A stretch of DNA of 5,736 nucleotides from Bacilli bacterium (lineage in GTDB: Bacteria; Bacillota_I; Bacilli_A; RF39; UBA660). Of the stretch, positions 4,131-5,736 are shown in pieces; within the stretch, counting starts at the first letter, position 1; every line of letters begins with the position of its first letter. Position numbers and translations under genes: made by a program. A model generated the notes under the pieces. It saw nothing but the letters and a program-made list of their open reading frames with translations. It had not been told where the DNA came from and did not search any database. The stretch covers positions 1-5,736 of the forward strand of contig CAAETG010000207.1 in NCBI GenBank assembly GCA_900758895.1, in the 5' to 3' direction.

Positions 4131-4481
4131 ATGGAAGCTTATGCAATACATAAGGGAGCTATGATTGCCCCTAGAAAAGCTAGAATGACTCTTGATTTAG
4201 TACGTGGTAAAGATGTTGCTACAGCAGAAGGTATTTTAGAAAATACTAATACTAAAGCTAGTAGATTAATCCTTAAAGTATTAAAGAGTGCCGTTGCTAA
4301 TGCTGTTAATAACAATGGTGCGAGTGAGTCTGATTTAGTAATTAGTGAATGTTATATTAATCCAGGACCAGTTTATAAGAGAATTAAATTTGCTAGTCGT
4401 GGAAATGTTGATAGAAGAGACAAAAGAACTAGTCATATTACAATTAAAGTAAGTGACGGAAAAGTTAAGGAGGAAGCATAA
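4131..4481 (+). CDS. rplV: Large ribosomal subunit protein uL22
   Basis: L22 (116 residues) folds over several 23S domains, and its long beta-hairpin lines the exit tunnel at the constriction with L4. The N-terminal body shows the family pattern: IAPRKARMTLDLVRGKDVATAEGIL, then ASRLILKVLKSAVANAVNN. The hairpin region GPVYKRIKFASRGNVDRRDKRTSHITI (about residues 79-105) has the expected length and ends in the conserved KRTSHITI. Its tip, however, is FASRGNV where the common form is PRAxGRA, losing two arginines and the alanine while keeping Gly91. AGGAGGG at 4117-4123 lies 7 bases before the ATG. The TAA stop overlaps the rpsC ATG by one base. Confidence 0.95.
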   Translation: MEAYAIHKGAMIAPRKARMTLDLVRGKDVATAEGILENTNTKASRLILKVLKSAVANAVNNNGASESDLVISECYINPGPVYKRIKFASRGNVDRRDKRTSHITIKVSDGKVKEEA

Positions 4482-5158
4482 TGGGTCAAAAAGTAAATCC
4501 TATTGGTTTTAGATTAGGTGTTAATAAAGACTGGGAGTCTATTTGGTATGCTGGTAAAGACTATGCTAAAACTTTAAATAAGGATATTAAAATAAGAGAA
4601 TACTTAGAGAAAAAACTTAAAGATGCAGCTGTTGCTTCAATCCTTATTGAAAGAAAGAAAAATCGTGTCGATGTAACTATTAATACTGCTAAACCTGGTG
4701 TTATCATCGGTCGTGGTGGTGAAGACATCGAAAAATTAAGAAAAGAAATTAAAAAATTAGTTGGTGAAGATGTTTATATTAACATCGTAGAAGTTAAAAA
4801 TCCTGATTTGAATGCAAAACTTGTTGCTGGGAATATTGCAGCGCAAATCGAAGCTCGTGCACCATTTAGAAGTGTTCAAAAACGTGCTATTCGTAATACA
4901 ATGAAAGCTGGAGCGAAAGGTATTAAAACTGCTGTATCTGGACGTTTAGGCGGAGCTGAAATGGCTCGTACTGAAGGTTATACAGAAGGTACTGTACCAC
5001 TTCATACAATTCGTGCTGATGTTGATTATGCTACAGCTGAGGCAGACACTACTTATGGTAAGATCGGTGTTAAGGTTTGGATTTACAAGGATGAAATTCT
5101 TCCCGCTAAGAAAACTTTGAGAGGAGATGGATCTCATGTTAATGCCAAAAAGGACTAA
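4481..5158 (+). CDS. rpsC: Small ribosomal subunit protein uS3
   Basis: S3 (225 residues, typical) lies at the mRNA entry channel of the 30S head. The start MGQKVNPIGFRLG is diagnostic. The KH domain follows, with KPGVIIGRGGEDIEKLRKEIKKL and its GxxG loop GRGG at 77-80. The C-terminal domain holds AGAKGIKTAVSGRLGGAEMARTEGY (about 143-167) and VPLHTIRADVDYATAEADTTYGKIGVKVWIYKDEIL. In E. coli S3 two neighbouring arginines (131, 132) and Lys135 contribute to mRNA unwinding; here the matching segment reads F129-R-S-V-Q-K134, so the second arginine is serine. AAGGAGGA at 4467-4474 lies 6 bases upstream, inside the end of rplV. The 3' end overlaps rplP by 23 bases. Confidence 0.96.
   Translation: MGQKVNPIGFRLGVNKDWESIWYAGKDYAKTLNKDIKIREYLEKKLKDAAVASILIERKKNRVDVTINTAKPGVIIGRGGEDIEKLRKEIKKLVGEDVYINIVEVKNPDLNAKLVAGNIAAQIEARAPFRSVQKRAIRNTMKAGAKGIKTAVSGRLGGAEMARTEGYTEGTVPLHTIRADVDYATAEADTTYGKIGVKVWIYKDEILPAKKTLRGDGSHVNAKKD
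5120..5126 (+). promoter_or_regulatory. rplP ribosome binding site inside rpsC, deciding the start at 5136
   Basis: AGAGGAG ends directly before the in-frame ATG 5127, which rules that ATG out, and lies 9 bases before ATG 5136, which yields the usual L16 N-terminus MLMPKRTKYRK. Confidence 0.75.
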
Positions 5159-5561
5159 ATATAGAAAACCTCATCGTGTTTCTTATGATGGTCATGCAAG
5201 AGGTAATACGGAACTTCATTTTGGTGAATATGGATTAAAGGCTACAGAAGGAGCATGGATTAGTGCTCGTCAAATCGAAGCCGCTCGTATTGCTATGACT
5301 CGTTATATGAAACGTGGTGGAAAAGTTTGGATTAATATCTTCCCTCATTTAGCACTTACAAGAAAACCTCTTGAAACTCGTCAAGGTAAAGGTAAAGGTA
5401 ATGTTGAAGATTGGGTTGCAGTTGTAAAAGAAGGCAAAATTATGTTTGAAATTGGTGGAGTTAGTGAAGACATTGCTCGTGAAGCATTAAGACTTGCTTC
5501 TCATAAATTACCAATTAAAACTAAATTTGTAAAAAAGGAAGGTGAATCTCATGAAAATTAA
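5136..5561 (+). CDS. rplP: Large ribosomal subunit protein uL16
   Basis: L16 (141 residues from ATG 5136) is a late-assembly protein that helps position the A-site tRNA near the peptidyl-transferase centre. The family sequence is clear: MLMPKRTKYRKPHR, then TELHFGEYGLKATEGAWISARQIEAARIAMTRYMKRGGKVWINIFP, then KPLETRQGKGKGNVEDWVAVVKEGKIMFEIGGVSEDIAREALRLASHKLPIKTKFVKKE. The segment RQGKGKG has Gln where RMGKGKG or RMGSGKG is more common. The frame extends upstream to ATG 5127, but that codon abuts the Shine-Dalgarno sequence, and a third ATG at 5142 would lose the usual first two residues. The gene begins inside rpsC and its last 11 bases overlap rpmC, a tight arrangement pointing to coupled translation. 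Confidence 0.95.
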   Translation: MLMPKRTKYRKPHRVSYDGHARGNTELHFGEYGLKATEGAWISARQIEAARIAMTRYMKRGGKVWINIFPHLALTRKPLETRQGKGKGNVEDWVAVVKEGKIMFEIGGVSEDIAREALRLASHKLPIKTKFVKKEGESHEN

Positions 5562-5736
5562 AGATTTACGAGAACTTTCTACAAAAGAATTAGAGGGTAA
5601 AATTATAGAATCAAAGAAAGAATTATTTGGTTTACGTATGAAACAATCTACTGGTACTTTAGATAAACCTTCTAGAATTAAAGAACTCAGAAAAGATGTT
5701 GCGAGAATGAAAACTATTTTGAAAGAAAGAGAACTC
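5551..5736 (+). CDS. rpmC: Large ribosomal subunit protein uL29 (3' end outside window)
   Basis: L29 is a small protein of two long helices at the tunnel exit beside L23. The 62 residues visible, MKIKDLRELSTKELEGKIIESKKELFGLRMKQSTGTLDKPSRIKELRKDVARMKTILKEREL, match the family throughout: the MKxxELRxLS-type start, the ELFxLRxQxxTGxL turn (here ELFGLRMKQSTGTLDKPSRIKELRK) and the final basic helix. The usual length is 60-70 residues, so only a few codons should be missing. AAGGAAGGTGA at 5536-5546 lies upstream of ATG 5551 inside rplP, and the two genes overlap by 11 bases. In the classical order rpsQ (S17) would come next. Confidence 0.93.
   Translation, partial: MKIKDLRELSTKELEGKIIESKKELFGLRMKQSTGTLDKPSRIKELRKDVARMKTILKEREL

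Noticed and set aside
5127..5135. rplP start at ATG 5127
   Set aside because: It abuts the Shine-Dalgarno sequence with no spacer, and the added residues MDL are not part of the usual L16 N-terminus.
4946..5137. Minus-strand 63-codon frame inside rpsC
   Set aside because: It lies entirely opposite the highly conserved C-terminal part of S3 and its product matches nothing recognisable.

Overview
The window is the start of an S10-type ribosomal protein operon from an AT-rich, low-GC Gram-positive bacterium. Two fragments of an Rpn / PD-(D/E)XK-transposase-family gene lie directly upstream. Protein features point to class Bacilli or a Mollicutes-related lineage: the S10 loop RAVHKYKD, the L16 start MLMPKRTKYRK, the S19 segment FVGHTFAVHNGKDF, and strong AAGGAGG-type ribosome binding sites. 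All tryptophans needed by the proteins are TGG, no gene has an in-frame TGA and none ends in TGA, so there is no sign of the Mycoplasma code. The placement rests on remembered family sequences, not a search.

Region 1 (1-738) holds two tandem copies of the tail of an Rpn-like gene. The first is open from the window edge and keeps the end of the nuclease-side region plus the whole variable C-terminal domain. The second keeps only the C-terminal domain, with its own ATG and Shine-Dalgarno sequence. In E. coli Rpn genes this domain is known to be made separately (RpnS) from an internal start and to inhibit the full-length toxic nuclease (RpnL). The two copies differ in the number of four-residue ExGx units, the same kind of element reported to vary between strains in Rpn proteins.

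Region 2 (739-989) is the control region: a rho-independent terminator (770-807) closing the rpn side, a near-consensus sigma-A promoter with an extended -10 (830-858), and an mRNA leader of about 125 nt. The leader has two clear hairpins, a possible pseudoknot, and a CCTCTT segment that can pair either inside the main hairpin or with the rpsJ Shine-Dalgarno sequence.

Region 3 (990-5736) is the operon in the classical order: rpsJ (S10), rplC (L3), rplD (L4), rplW (L23), rplB (L2), rpsS (S19), rplV (L22), rpsC (S3), rplP (L16) and rpmC (L29, cut by the window end). Genes are spaced by 20 nt or less or overlap, and no terminator is visible between them, so they are most likely one transcript with translational coupling. 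L3, L4, L23, L2, L22, L16 and L29 build the large subunit, including the peptidyl-transferase surroundings (L2, L3, L16), the tunnel constriction (L4, L22) and the exit-port platform (L23, L29). S10, S19 and S3 build the head of the small subunit. Small oddities are an acidic tail on L3, an unusual L22 tunnel-loop tip and a replaced mRNA-entry arginine in S3.
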